Of a stretch of 64,000 bases of DNA, positions 1-7,014 are shown piece after piece. Source of the stretch: a virus; the IMG/VR virus record IMGVR_UViG_3300044979_000007, positions 1 through 64,000 of that record; one strand, written 5' to 3'. Within the stretch, counting starts at the first letter, position 1, and each line of letters starts with the position of its first letter. The position numbers and the translations under genes were made by a program. The notes under the pieces were generated by a model that did not search any database, had not been told where the DNA came from, and saw only the letters and a list, made by a program, of their open reading frames with translations.

Positions 1-3
1 GGG

Positions 4-366
4 TTAGTGAGTATGCAATGTATCAATAATATGAATATACTTACTCAGGGAATCAGGAAGGTAAACTTGTGGGTATGAATCTTTTACGCGAATAAGTTTC
101 TTCCCGGTACTGTCCATGATGCTATCGGATTTAGTGGTGGGGAGCCTCAAGGCAAATTGGGTGATTTGACCCATTTCCGCCTGCAACCCGCTGTCTGATA
201 CAAACTTACGTCCCATATGCGTCCAAACCAATGCTTTATTGAATAAATACTGGCCGTTTTGGTTATAAGCGACTATGCAGGTATCGGTCGTATTTGTGGG
301 TTTCGGACCGGAATTACACGAATAATTGACTACGGTTGCCAGTAAAAAGAGGGCGAGATACTTCAT
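4..366 (-). CDS. putative small lipoprotein
   Basis: This 120-residue protein begins with a lysine and a hydrophobic stretch of about 14 residues. A Cys follows at residue 17 (context NYSCNSG), which fits a lipoprotein signal peptide. The predicted mature part is hydrophilic and was not recognised. It would be exported and lipid-anchored, perhaps altering the infected cell's surface, but that role is inferred. It is the leftmost gene and reads leftward, divergent from the HTH-like gene at 502. The shared gap of about 135 bases holds repeated TTTGTCTA boxes, so the two genes may be regulated together. Confidence 0.6.
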   Translation of the reverse strand: MKYLALFLLATVVNYSCNSGPKPTNTTDTCIVAYNQNGQYLFNKALVWTHMGRKFVSDSGLQAEMGQITQFALRLPTTKSDSIMDSTGKKLIRVKDSYPQVYLPDSLSKYIHIIDTLHTH

Positions 367-411
367 ATGTTTTAGTTTGTTGATGAGAATTGTTAGTGCA
401 AGATAAATAAC

Positions 412-493
412 TTTGTCTAAAAAAGCCTAAAATCTAAAAAATAAATGTATAAATTTGTCTACGGATAACGAAACTTTGTCTAAATTGCGTCTA
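412..493. promoter_or_regulatory. three TTTGTCTA direct repeats, candidate operator
   Basis: The 8-mer TTTGTCTA occurs at 412-419, 454-461 and 475-482. A partial copy (GTCTA) is at 489-493. All lie in the gap between the leftward lipoprotein gene and the rightward HTH-like gene. Repeats like this beside a small DNA-binding gene are typical of autoregulatory operators. Binding by the 502 product is inference only. Confidence 0.4.
450..457 (+). promoter_or_regulatory. candidate -7 box (TAAATTTG) for the 502 operon
   Basis: TAAATTTG matches the Bacteroidota -7 consensus TAnnTTTG exactly and lies 44 bases before the start codon at 502. No clear TTTG was seen at the usual -33 spacing. The box overlaps the second TTTGTCTA repeat, so a protein bound there could block transcription. 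Confidence 0.4.
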
Positions 494-501
494 AAAGAGG
501 G

Positions 502-870
502 ATGACGGCCGAAGAAATAAAGAAACTTTTAGAGAACACTACCGACCCAATCTATAAGATCGAAGCCGACCTGAAGATGCCAAAAACTACCCTTCAGAAG
601 GCTTTAAAGGGTCAAAGGGAGTTATCCGTAAAGTGGGAGCAGTTACTTAAAGAGCGGTTTTGGAAGCCTTCGGAGGATGAAATGATGCGGTTGCCAGTGG
701 ACTATAACCGCCAAGAAAAGGACTATTTTTCGTTAATTCGACAGTTTTTAGACAGGCATAGCCTCCTTCTTTTGAAATATGAAATTGAAAATAACAAGGT
801 CTTATCGGATGTTCAGAAAAGGAGCCAACTAACAAGCCTTAACTTTAAACTTCAAAGAACTAAATCTTAG
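502..870 (+). CDS. small helix-turn-helix-like protein
   Basis: This 122-residue protein has a predicted HTH-like helical region at about residues 3-50: 'KIEADLKMPKTTLQKAL' reads like a recognition-helix segment and is followed by 'ELSVKWEQLLKERF'. It leads a short rightward operon (502-1834) downstream of the TTTGTCTA repeats, as expected for an autoregulator. The C-terminal half is charged and probably helical. It could be a repressor, a transcription modulator or simply a DNA-binding accessory protein. No family was confidently recognised. Confidence 0.6.
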   Translation: MTAEEIKKLLENTTDPIYKIEADLKMPKTTLQKALKGQRELSVKWEQLLKERFWKPSEDEMMRLPVDYNRQEKDYFSLIRQFLDRHSLLLLKYEIENNKVLSDVQKRSQLTSLNFKLQRTKS

Positions 871-872
871 TT

Positions 873-1322
873 ATGGGACGAAAAAAAGGATCTAAAAACA
901 AACCGAAAGAGGACAATGGGACGCGTCCGGTTACTGGACTGAGTATTGTAGCCTCTATCAATTCCAGTTTATCTAAGTTCGCAAGGGCTAAAGAGCCATT
1001 CGACAAAAAGCCGCCAACTATCAACTTAGAAGATATGGAAGGCGAATTTGAAGTTGATCCGGACAAGAAAGTAGAATTTAGGGTTCCTCCCAAGGATGCC
1101 TACGATAGCGAAAAGTTACCAGATACGACCATTGACGAACATCCTATGTACATTGATGCGTCTAAAAAAGGAACCCTTGTAGTAACCGATCCACTTGTCG
1201 CTGCTTCACTAGCTCGGAATCCGCGAAATGCTGACCACCAAAATCACATCCCATTTCCCGAGGATTGGGACAAAATGGGTAAGGTTGACAAACTAAAATG
1301 GCTGACGGAACACAGAAAATAA
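873..1322 (+). CDS. basic N-terminal hypothetical protein
   Basis: The 149-residue product starts two bases after the upstream stop, so the two genes are co-transcribed. The N-terminus (MGRKKGSKNKPKE) is strongly basic with an AT-hook-like G-R-K-K / G-S-K pattern, suggesting contact with DNA or RNA. The rest is mixed acidic and basic, with no family recognised. The C-terminus ('PFPEDWDKMGKVDKLKWLTEHRK') looks helical. Function unknown. Confidence 0.6.
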   Translation: MGRKKGSKNKPKEDNGTRPVTGLSIVASINSSLSKFARAKEPFDKKPPTINLEDMEGEFEVDPDKKVEFRVPPKDAYDSEKLPDTTIDEHPMYIDASKKGTLVVTDPLVAASLARNPRNADHQNHIPFPEDWDKMGKVDKLKWLTEHRK

Positions 1323-1344
1323 CCCACTTTGTAAAGACTTATTT

Positions 1345-1503
1345 ATGATTGACGAAAGAGAATTGGTAAACGCACTCCGTGGGCCTCTAAATTTAAAGCA
1401 GATCATTCGGATACTGGCTAAGTTCGACCCCGAACCTATGAGGTCATATTATTTTAGAAGCGATGGACGAAAGAGAAAAAGCATATTACCTTCAGAGGAT
1501 TGA
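1345..1503 (+). CDS. small hypothetical protein (52 aa)
   Basis: An ATG at 1345 opens a 52-codon frame that ends in TGA at 1501-1503 and overlaps the start of the next gene at 1463. Its opening residues (MIDERELVNAL) resemble the opening of the downstream protein (MDEREKAYYL). The C-terminus is basic (DGRKRKS). The position inside a tight operon and the 41-base overlap with the next gene support a real coupled gene, but it is too short to classify. Confidence 0.5.
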   Translation: MIDERELVNALRGPLNLKQIIRILAKFDPEPMRSYYFRSDGRKRKSILPSED

Positions 1504-1834
1504 TTGTAACTGCAATAACTGCGGCTTTATGCAAAGGGATTTGGATAAATGGAAGTTCTGGCATGATTGGCACAAGGCTATAGAGCAAGCTGAATTTGAC
1601 AAAGCTAAAGCGAAAGCTATCAGGGAGGCCGAAGCAATCGAAGATGAGAACATGAGGCGCGGAATGCTTTACCATGCCAGAAAGATGCGGTTCTTATTCG
1701 ATAAGAGCAAGTTGATAAATTACGGCTTGTGCCTAAAATTCAATAAGGACGTTCATTTCATCCCTGACACCTGCCAGCTTCACACCCAAAAATGTTTTGT
1801 ACATCGAAAAGATTATATACCTTTTCCGTACTAA
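1463..1834 (+). CDS. cysteine-containing helical hypothetical protein
   Basis: The 123-residue protein has an N-terminal Cys cluster (CNCNNCG at about residues 15-21) that could bind a metal. It is followed by a long charged helix rich in Lys, Glu and Ala (about residues 40-75), likely a coiled coil. Further Cys residues lie in the C-terminal third. It is the last gene of the 502-1834 operon and is followed directly by an intrinsic terminator. Function unknown. Confidence 0.6.
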   Translation: MDEREKAYYLQRIDCNCNNCGFMQRDLDKWKFWHDWHKAIEQAEFDKAKAKAIREAEAIEDENMRRGMLYHARKMRFLFDKSKLINYGLCLKFNKDVHFIPDTCQLHTQKCFVHRKDYIPFPY

Positions 1835-1851
1835 AATTCTGGCTCGACAAG

Positions 1852-1888
1852 TCCTGCATTAACTCCGAATTGGTGTGGGATTTTTTTT
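1852..1888 (+). terminator. intrinsic terminator of the 502-1834 operon
   Basis: Arms 1852-1862 and 1870-1880 can form 11 pairs (four of them G-U wobbles) around a 7-base loop, followed by eight Ts at 1881-1888. It sits just after the stop at 1834. The T run reaches the stop codon of the leftward gene at 1887. Confidence 0.55.
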
Positions 1889-2072
1889 ATTTCCAGAACT
1901 GTAGACTGTGGCCCGTTAGCGCCATGATGATGAGAATTGCGGCCACAATGAAGATAATAATCCCCAATACTTTTTGGTCAATGGGTGTCACATACTTGGA
2001 AAAAAGGTATAAAATCAGGTAGATAACCGCTGCATAAACCAGTATTAGCAATAGAGTTATGATAAATGACAT
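1887..2072 (-). CDS. two-span small membrane protein
   Basis: This 61-residue protein has two hydrophobic helices (about residues 3-24 and 35-54) joined by a short polar turn (SKYVTPIDQK). It therefore looks like an integral membrane protein with both ends on the same side. It stands alone on the minus strand between two rightward units. It could be a holin-like or superinfection-exclusion protein, but nothing specific was recognised. Confidence 0.6.
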   Translation of the reverse strand: MSFIITLLLILVYAAVIYLILYLFSKYVTPIDQKVLGIIIFIVAAILIIMALTGHSLQFWK

Positions 2073-2098
2073 GGTAGGAGTTTACAATAATACCCGCC

Positions 2099-2113
2099 AA
2101 AACCGTACCTTTA
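2099..2113 (+). promoter_or_regulatory. AAAACSGTAMCTTTA motif, copy 1 (candidate promoter)
   Basis: The 15-mer AAAACCGTACCTTTA ends 9 bases before the ATG at 2123. Near-identical copies precede the genes at 15705 and 17417. TACCTTTA matches the -7 consensus TAnnTTTG in seven of eight positions, so this may be a phage-specific promoter. No -33 TTTG was seen. Confidence 0.5.
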
Positions 2114-2122
2114 TTTTCAAAA

Positions 2123-2344
2123 ATGTCTACTACTACTCCTATCTCAGCAGAAATAGATTTACAGGAGACGATCGGCTTGCTCTTGACGCCTGCTCCCGGT
2201 ACAGCCATTTCCAACGTACAATGGTTTCAAACCAATCCCATAGGAACGATAACACCGGGGGCCACTCCTGAAGCCGCTACTTTTAAACCCACGGCAGCGG
2301 GGACAACGGGGATTTACGCCCAGTGTGATGTAGCCATTCTATAA
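2123..2344 (+). CDS. small beta-rich protein, possibly Ig-like
   Basis: The 73-residue protein is rich in Thr, Ala, Gly and Pro, with alternating hydrophobic residues typical of a single beta-sandwich ('SNVQWFQTNPIGTITPG ... GIYAQCDVAIL'). Single Ig-like domains often decorate phage heads or tails, so a virion-surface role is plausible. Its start is fixed by the promoter-like 15-mer just upstream. It converges on the leftward gene at 2400-2759. Confidence 0.55.
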   Translation: MSTTTPISAEIDLQETIGLLLTPAPGTAISNVQWFQTNPIGTITPGATPEAATFKPTAAGTTGIYAQCDVAIL

Positions 2345-2369
2345 ACAAAAAAGCCTCCCTAAGGAGGCT
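2345..2369 (-). terminator. intrinsic terminator serving the minus strand
   Basis: Stem AGCCTCC (2352-2358) pairs with GGAGGCT (2363-2369) around a CTAA loop. The T-rich tract lies on the left side when read on the minus strand, so the hairpin best terminates the leftward gene at 2400-2759. It may also slow rightward transcription from 2123. Confidence 0.7.
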
Positions 2370-2399
2370 CGGTGTAGTACCCGAAACGCCTAAACGATT

Positions 2400-2759
2400 T
2401 TACTGATTGAAGGCCAAAACAGGCGATAAGGTGGTTACCGGGATGTTATTGGTCAAAGTCAGTGCGGGGCCAGTGATCGGGCCGCTGAATACCGGAGTTT
2501 TGCCGTCTGCCTGAAGCAACGTGCTTACGAAATTCCCGGTTGGCGTCACTGTTGTGCCCCCTGTGCTGGAAACTGCATGGATATCCACATCGGTTGGCGT
2601 TGTCGTGTCCGGCACTGCAATATCCTGGGTACTATCGCCAACAGAATAAGATAGACCAGATAGGACGCCAGCAATCGGATTTCCATTCTGGTCATTGACG
2701 GTCATAAAAAGCTGCACGGGTGCAGTCGAAGTGAGATTGAGAGAAGTTACTACTGCCAT
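2400..2759 (-). CDS. Ig-like beta-sandwich protein
   Basis: The 119-residue product is Thr/Val/Gly-rich with Ig-like patterning ('NDQNGNPIAGVLSG', 'VDIHAVSSTGGTTVT'), resembling bacterial Ig-like adhesive domains. The ATG at 2759 is preferred because an AT-rich leader precedes it. The frame stays open upstream to an ATG at 2909, which would add 50 residues without Ig character. It probably decorates virions or binds glycans (inference). It ends just before the terminator hairpin at 2345-2369. Confidence 0.6.
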   Translation of the reverse strand: MAVVTSLNLTSTAPVQLFMTVNDQNGNPIAGVLSGLSYSVGDSTQDIAVPDTTTPTDVDIHAVSSTGGTTVTPTGNFVSTLLQADGKTPVFSGPITGPALTLTNNIPVTTLSPVLAFNQ

Positions 2760-2973
2760 AAAATTGAAGTTTTTATTGTTGATTAAAATATTGAACCTGA
2801 GTTTGGGCGGCTCTCTTTTCCAGCTAAGAAGGGCCTCAATAATCCCGAGTTGGCGATTAATGATTGATTCATCCTCCTTTTGAGCGGCGCTTTCTCCAAA
2901 AATAGACATTTGATGGGGGAATTTGAATGTAAAGTTACGATGTTTCTGCCATATCCAGGCTAAGAAAATGTTA

Positions 2974-3285
2974 TCAAAGGGGCCGATGCACAAAGAAAGC
3001 CTCAGCGAATTTGTTGGCGGCTTGTTGGAAGGATGGGATTAACTCTGCCTCGAAGTAAGTTCTACTACCGTCAGGCGTAGAACAAAAGTAATCGAAGGAG
3101 ACAAATATCTTATTTTTATTTTCCCCTGTCATAAATTCGTGCCGCTGCTCTATCTTAGTCCTTCGCTGAACTTTTACCTCAAATATGTTTTCCGGCTTAC
3201 CCTTGTGATAAGTGATTGTAAAAAGTTTTTGACCCAAACTATACTTCGGTTTAGGCTCCGGGGTCGTTGTCTTTTTCTTTTTCAT
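2974..3285 (-). CDS. hypothetical protein (103 aa)
   Basis: This basic-N-terminal protein starts MKKKKTTTPEPKPKYSLGQ. A likely beta-rich body follows ('KLFTITYHKGKPENIFEVKV', 'NKIFVSFDYFCSTPDG') and a C-terminal helix. The body reads like a small barrel or SH3-like fold with a disordered basic tail, but no family was recognised. It is near the end of the leftward accessory operon and overlaps the next upstream gene by about 35 bases. Confidence 0.55.
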   Translation of the reverse strand: MKKKKTTTPEPKPKYSLGQKLFTITYHKGKPENIFEVKVQRRTKIEQRHEFMTGENKNKIFVSFDYFCSTPDGSRTYFEAELIPSFQQAANKFAEAFFVHRPL

Positions 3286-3475
3286 GTTTTATAATTGAAT
3301 TGTTTAAAATTTCAAATCTGCGATCTATCTCAGCATCTACTTCATCAAGATTAGCGAAGAATTGATTTCCGTATCTGAATCCGCCGCCACTTCTTTCCAG
3401 TAAACACCCTCTATGCTTCACGAAATTGTAAGCTATTAACTTATTAAAAGATGCCAGATAGTTATTGTTGTTCAT
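3251..3475 (-). CDS. hypothetical protein (74 aa)
   Basis: The small protein starts MNNNNYLASFNKLIAYNFVKH. A possible beta turn follows (GGGFRYGNQFF), then an acidic helix (NLDEVDAEIDRRFEIL). Its start overlaps the stop of the upstream gene (ATGA-type junction at 3472-3475) and its 3' end overlaps the following gene, so translation is likely coupled. Function unknown. Confidence 0.5.
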   Translation of the reverse strand: MNNNNYLASFNKLIAYNFVKHRGCLLERSGGGFRYGNQFFANLDEVDAEIDRRFEILNNSIIKHEKEKDNDPGA

Positions 3476-3891
3476 GGTTGCTGAGGGTATTTGGGGTTAT
3501 CGTCTTCCGTCATTGACAAATTAAAGCCTTCGTAATATTCATCTCTACTGATTTCTTTGGCGATATATTTTTCTCGCCACAATTGCCGGAAACGCCAATA
3601 CATTTTATTGGCCAGCATTTTCCAATTTGTGAATTGATTATCATGCAGGCGGCGAGGTTTTTTGACTATTTCAACAAATCCATCCTCTCTTATATATATC
3701 AGTCCATGAGCGGCCATAACCTCATCCTTCCGGATCAAATCTTTCGGGCAGACATAATAGAAATAATTAGCGCCGTCAGGAATTGAATGCTCCCCGTCCT
3801 TGTTCATTCCTGATTCTGGATAACGGAAGGCGGCTTCCTCTTTTGCTCTTTCCAGATTGGCCTCCTTTGAACGATCTGTATGGTTGGTCAT
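3472..3891 (-). CDS. hypothetical protein (139 aa)
   Basis: The start at 3891 was chosen because it carries the start context AACCGCCATGAC shared with 4751 and 5181. It also lies five bases after the upstream stop; a longer reading frame extends into the PAPS-reductase gene and is unlikely to be used. The protein has a charged N-terminal helix, a central 'IPDGANYFYYVCPKDLIRKDEV' segment and an aromatic, basic C-terminus ('KMYWRFRQLWREKY'). No family recognised. Confidence 0.6.
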   Translation of the reverse strand: MTNHTDRSKEANLERAKEEAAFRYPESGMNKDGEHSIPDGANYFYYVCPKDLIRKDEVMAAHGLIYIREDGFVEIVKKPRRLHDNQFTNWKMLANKMYWRFRQLWREKYIAKEISRDEYYEGFNLSMTEDDNPKYPQQP

Positions 3892-3896
3892 GGCGG

Positions 3897-4751
3897 TTAA
3901 AATAATTGTTGTTGTTCGTATTTTTTTTCGCATCCAATGCACATGAACATTTTCGATTTCTTTTGCTCTTTCTTCCACTCGTTGGGGCCAGAAGCCCAAT
4001 CCCACGGATGTCCGTTCTCTGTAGCGATCCGGTGAAGGTTTTGCAATCTTTTAAACACTTCCGGGTAAGCATGTTTGATCTCCATGTATTCCTCCCGCTT
4101 GGCAAAAGCGCCACATAAACACTCCCCGGATATACAAATCTTTTCTTTGACCGGATTTTTGGGGATGTTATGCTTCTTCATATAATCCTTACAATTCTGC
4201 TCCGACCAATAGAAGATTGGATTAACCCAGCAACGGGAAGCGTCTTTGCTCATCGTTTCTTGGTATCCCATTCGGATCAGGCTTTCATCCTTGCGTACGC
4301 CTGACAGTAATAGAACATTTTCTCTTGCATGGGGAGATGATTTTATTTCATGCGTAACGAAATGTCGTAACGCCCGCTCTTTTAACCTGCGATACATAAA
4401 CTGGTGCGCTGATCTTGTTGGGCCGGGGAATCCATGCTTTGCGACAATATTATCATACCAATCTTCTGGATTAGGAGGCCGACGGACATAAAGGCTCCAT
4501 TCGAATAATTCACAGATATCTGCAACATAATATTGGACTTCTTTAATTCCGATAGTTGTATCTCCGTGATATACCGAATAAATAACCTTCAATTTATCTA
4601 AGATACTGGCACTCACATGCGCATTTGTAACTGAATCATGGCCGCCAGACACCATCAGGAGCACATTGACCGGCTTATATAATTCAATAGCTTTCCGAAT
4701 TATATCTTCCGCTAACTTCATTTTATAGGCTACTGAACTATCTTCTGTCAT
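3897..4751 (-). CDS. PAPS-reductase-like PP-loop ATPase
   Basis: The 284-residue protein has the PP-loop SGGHDS at residues 35-40, the nucleotide-binding signature of PAPS reductases and related adenylating enzymes. A GVRKDES segment at 151-157 resembles the GxRxxES motif of PAPS-reductase/DndC-like proteins. Cys206, Cys211, Cys213, Cys271 and Cys274 could hold an Fe-S cluster or zinc. The family activates sulfate donors or uses sulfur in DNA or RNA modification. No other sulfur-modification gene is nearby, so the substrate is unknown. It starts MTEDSS in the shared AACCGCCATGAC context and lies in the leftward accessory operon. Confidence 0.8.
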   Translation of the reverse strand: MTEDSSVAYKMKLAEDIIRKAIELYKPVNVLLMVSGGHDSVTNAHVSASILDKLKVIYSVYHGDTTIGIKEVQYYVADICELFEWSLYVRRPPNPEDWYDNIVAKHGFPGPTRSAHQFMYRRLKERALRHFVTHEIKSSPHARENVLLLSGVRKDESLIRMGYQETMSKDASRCWVNPIFYWSEQNCKDYMKKHNIPKNPVKEKICISGECLCGAFAKREEYMEIKHAYPEVFKRLQNLHRIATENGHPWDWASGPNEWKKEQKKSKMFMCIGCEKKYEQQQLF

Positions 4752-4756
4752 GGCGG

Positions 4757-4981
4757 TTAATTTTCAAGATTTTCTTCTTTACATTTTTCATAGGCGGAAC
4801 GAGTAAGCCCGATGCCTGTAATGACAACTTTGGCTTCGATCTCAGGATCATCCAGAAATGTATCCAGGTATTGCAAGATATCGCGTACGTGATCCAGCGA
4901 TTCGCAGATAGTAATATCCCAATCCAACGAAGTACCCTGAACCTCCAATTGATAATAAGTATAAACGGGTTCTTCTGTCAT
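4757..4981 (-). CDS. hypothetical protein (74 aa)
   Basis: The product starts MTEEPVYTYYQLEVQGTSLDWDITICESLDHV. It looks like a small alpha/beta fold, with an acidic helix (DHVRDILQYLDTFLDD) and a C-terminal strand (AKVVITGIGLT). Its start codon overlaps the upstream stop (ATGAC junction at 4978-4981) and only five bases separate it from the PAPS-reductase-like gene. It may be coupled to it, but function is unknown. Confidence 0.55.
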   Translation of the reverse strand: MTEEPVYTYYQLEVQGTSLDWDITICESLDHVRDILQYLDTFLDDPEIEAKVVITGIGLTRSAYEKCKEENLEN

Positions 4982-5181
4982 GGCTTAGTGGTTATTGGGA
5001 GTTTGAAAATGTAAAAGGTCAAATTGGAGTGAACAACTTGCGTTGAGCATAACTCCCACCCTCCATTACCTCTTTTGGCAAGAGTTATTAATATCTTGTG
5101 CTGTGTAGCAAAATTTAACTCTCCATACGCATCGATTTCGTACTCCCATTGCTGTCTTTCTTCTGTAGATGTATTAGTCAT
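4978..5181 (-). CDS. DUF4177-like small protein
   Basis: The 67-residue protein fits the DUF4177 pattern: an early WEYEID, a helix containing 'ILITLAKRGNGGWEL', and a final strand 'LTFYIFKLP'. DUF4177 proteins are short alpha/beta proteins of unknown function found in bacteria and phages. It starts in the shared AACCGCCATGAC context and overlaps the 37-residue membrane peptide gene upstream by eight bases. Confidence 0.6.
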   Translation of the reverse strand: MTNTSTEERQQWEYEIDAYGELNFATQHKILITLAKRGNGGWELCSTQVVHSNLTFYIFKLPITTKP

Positions 5182-5287
5182 GGCGGTTGCTTTTTAAAAT
5201 TTTACGAATGTCATTCAATAGTGTAATGACAATCCATAATTGACAGGCTAGCGTCAACCAAGCAAAAAATAATTGCATATAACTCAT
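5174..5287 (-). CDS. small single-span membrane peptide (37 aa)
   Basis: Read by hand: ATG at 5287, TAA at 5174-5176. The peptide starts MSYMQLFFAW. Most of its length is one hydrophobic helix (about residues 3-24), followed by a basic tail (RKILKSNRH). It overlaps the next downstream gene by eight bases, and its start overlaps the upstream stop at 5284-5286 (ATGA). These junctions are the main evidence that it is real. Confidence 0.6.
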   Translation of the reverse strand: MSYMQLFFAWLTLACQLWIVITLLNDIRKILKSNRHD

Positions 5288-5568
5288 GGATGCTGGGTTG
5301 AAGAGTTCATAAAAGGCTCAGAAATTTTCCATGCCCGTTCGATCATAAGGTGGGCTTGTCCTATAAAGAATGCGGCATGGTTTAACCTACCGCCCAATGA
5401 ATACCGGCCTGCGTCATAATCCTTGCCTGCATCTGCGTATATTTTATCTCTTAAGCATTCGAGAAATTCCGCCAACGCCTCATAATGCAAATCACCTATC
5501 GCTTCGGCCAATACCTTCATGTCCGATATTCCGCCCACTTCTTTCTTGTGTTTTGAACAATCGCTCAT
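5284..5568 (-). CDS. hypothetical helical protein (94 aa)
   Basis: The start at 5568 was chosen because its ATG overlaps the upstream stop at 5565-5567; a longer frame to 5646 lies inside the upstream gene. The body is helical, with a four-helix-like pattern: 'LHYEALAEFLECLRDKIYADAG' then 'GRLNHAAFFIGQAHLMIERAW'. No family recognised. Confidence 0.6.
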   Translation of the reverse strand: MSDCSKHKKEVGGISDMKVLAEAIGDLHYEALAEFLECLRDKIYADAGKDYDAGRYSLGGRLNHAAFFIGQAHLMIERAWKISEPFMNSSTQHP

Positions 5569-5843
5569 AGATTTGAAGGTTGCAGGGTTTGGAGATACTT
5601 TTCGAACAGTTGTGGAGTGGTATACATTTCGCCGCCAAAAGACCAAATATCATAATGGTAGCTCCAATGCGCCCGAGCGTTGATTCTCCATTCCGCAAAT
5701 CCTATAGCTACCTGCTTGGCGTAGGCGTCCATTGCATCCAAAACATTTTCTTTCAGCATAGCTTCCCGCCCCACCTGATCCATGCCGCTTCCGATCTGGA
5801 CCATGTACCAGGGGCCGCGCTTTATGATTTCTTCTTTGCTCAT
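5565..5843 (-). CDS. hypothetical protein (92 aa)
   Basis: The protein starts MSKEEIIKRGPWYMVQIGSG. It has several aromatic residues in the second half ('ARAHWSYHYDIWSFGGEMY'), suggesting a compact domain. It ends with an ATGA overlap onto the downstream gene at 5568. Function unknown. Confidence 0.55.
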   Translation of the reverse strand: MSKEEIIKRGPWYMVQIGSGMDQVGREAMLKENVLDAMDAYAKQVAIGFAEWRINARAHWSYHYDIWSFGGEMYTTPQLFEKYLQTLQPSNL

Positions 5844-5901
5844 GACGTTTATTTTAACGGTTCATTTTTACTCTTTATTGGAGGGGTAGGGATTTGCCGA
5901 G

Positions 5902-6366
5902 TTATAATGGTTCGTTTATACCCGGAATGAGAGGATTATTGTGCGTTTCTATGAAGCCAACGACAGCGAGCCATGTAGCCTCAATCAGCGTATCGCCATC
6001 ATACAAACCACCGCAATAAAATCTAACCATTGGCCTGCCTTGTTCATTCAACATCCCGAACGTGATAGGGTGATGCGTCCATACAACCCATTTCTCACCG
6101 TCAAAACGCCTTTCAAATTCAATACGGGATATTTTTTCGACCACAGGCATAAGTAAATCCCACGATAAATGGTAATCAAATTCCTCTATTAGATGCTCAT
6201 TCAGGCCGTCAATGGGCCACGATCCGTAATACCAATGGTTTTCGCCTGGCTTCGTTACATTGTAGTGCATATTCTTGCCATCTCCAGCGAACTTGTACCC
6301 CATAAATTCGGCGATCAACTTGCTGCCTTCCAAAATTTCCTTCTCTGATAGCTTTACATTAGTCAT
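5902..6366 (-). CDS. hypothetical protein (154 aa)
   Basis: The start at 6366 was chosen because its ATG overlaps the stop of the HNH gene (6359-6361). The protein starts MTNVKLSEKEILEGSKLIAEFMGYKF, then has a repeatedly aromatic core ('NHWYYGSWPIDGL', 'FDGEKWVVWTHHP') and ends in hydrophobic strands. It resembles, from memory, unnamed proteins common in Bacteroidota phages, but no named domain was recognised. Confidence 0.6.
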   Translation of the reverse strand: MTNVKLSEKEILEGSKLIAEFMGYKFAGDGKNMHYNVTKPGENHWYYGSWPIDGLNEHLIEEFDYHLSWDLLMPVVEKISRIEFERRFDGEKWVVWTHHPITFGMLNEQGRPMVRFYCGGLYDGDTLIEATWLAVVGFIETHNNPLIPGINEPL

Positions 6367-6772
6367 TGATGTGCTGGTTAAAAGTTTCAAAATAAAACAC
6401 GATTGGCTTGACATTTTCGGTTACAAGGCCATAACGCTTTGCTATCTTGTATTGGGTACTGACCTCGTTCAAGTGTTTCATAAATCCGGATATAAGGGCG
6501 CGGAATTCTTCCAAGCTGCCGGAATGCTTATTGATATTGCAAGAAGCGCAGGCCGGCATCTGGTTGTCGATATGAAGGCGGTCGGGATGAGTATATCCGA
6601 TTAACCTGGTTGACCATTTGTGCTTGCCGTCTACCTTTTCGTAATGATCTTCGTACAGCCTTCTTACTGGCTTCAATTCATCTACATGCCAGCCCTTTGT
6701 TAGCCCACAACCGCAGTAAGCACATCGACCGCCATACTTATCAAAAACTACCTGTCTATCGGCCTTAGTCAT
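6359..6772 (-). CDS. HNH endonuclease
   Basis: The 137-residue protein has the zinc-binding and catalytic pattern of an HNH nuclease: Cys17-x2-Cys20 (CAYCG), His29 in HVDELKP, His67-Asn70, and Cys75-x2-Cys78 with His83 (PACASCNINKHSG). HNH nucleases nick or cut DNA with a metal ion. It lies in the accessory operon rather than in the packaging region, so a role in host DNA degradation or mobility is more likely than genome packaging. No DNA-recognition domain was seen. Confidence 0.85.
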   Translation of the reverse strand: MTKADRQVVFDKYGGRCAYCGCGLTKGWHVDELKPVRRLYEDHYEKVDGKHKWSTRLIGYTHPDRLHIDNQMPACASCNINKHSGSLEEFRALISGFMKHLNEVSTQYKIAKRYGLVTENVKPIVFYFETFNQHIND

Positions 6773-6776
6773 GGGT

Positions 6777-7010
6777 TTATAGTTTGATGCCTTTGGATTG
6801 CATTAGTTCCTGGAAGTCCTTATTTCCCGGAACATTTTTAGCAAAGTCATAACCGACCGAGAAAACCTCTCTCAATTCTTCTTCGGTAAGGACGATGACG
6901 TTTTCCTTTGGGGTCAACCAATATCCCGACTTGCTTTCATCCTGCTCGTTTTGAGCCCAATAATCCCCGTTCTCGATGTCTGGTACAAATATTTCCTCGT
7001 ATCGCTTCAT
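6777..7010 (-). CDS. hypothetical acidic protein (77 aa)
   Basis: The small acidic protein starts MKRYEEIFVPDIENGDYWAQNEQ and has a C-terminal helix ('EEELREVFSVGYDFAKN'). Its start context TAAACCCATGA is shared with the HNH gene start at 6772. It is four bases from the HNH gene and four bases after the stop of the 57-residue membrane peptide. Function unknown. Confidence 0.5.
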   Translation of the reverse strand: MKRYEEIFVPDIENGDYWAQNEQDESKSGYWLTPKENVIVLTEEELREVFSVGYDFAKNVPGNKDFQELMQSKGIKL

Positions 7011-7014
7011 GGGT

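Noticed and set aside
2760-2909. A longer N-terminal extension of the Ig-like gene at 2400-2759
   Set aside because: The extra 50 residues lack Ig character and an AT-rich leader precedes the ATG at 2759; still possible.
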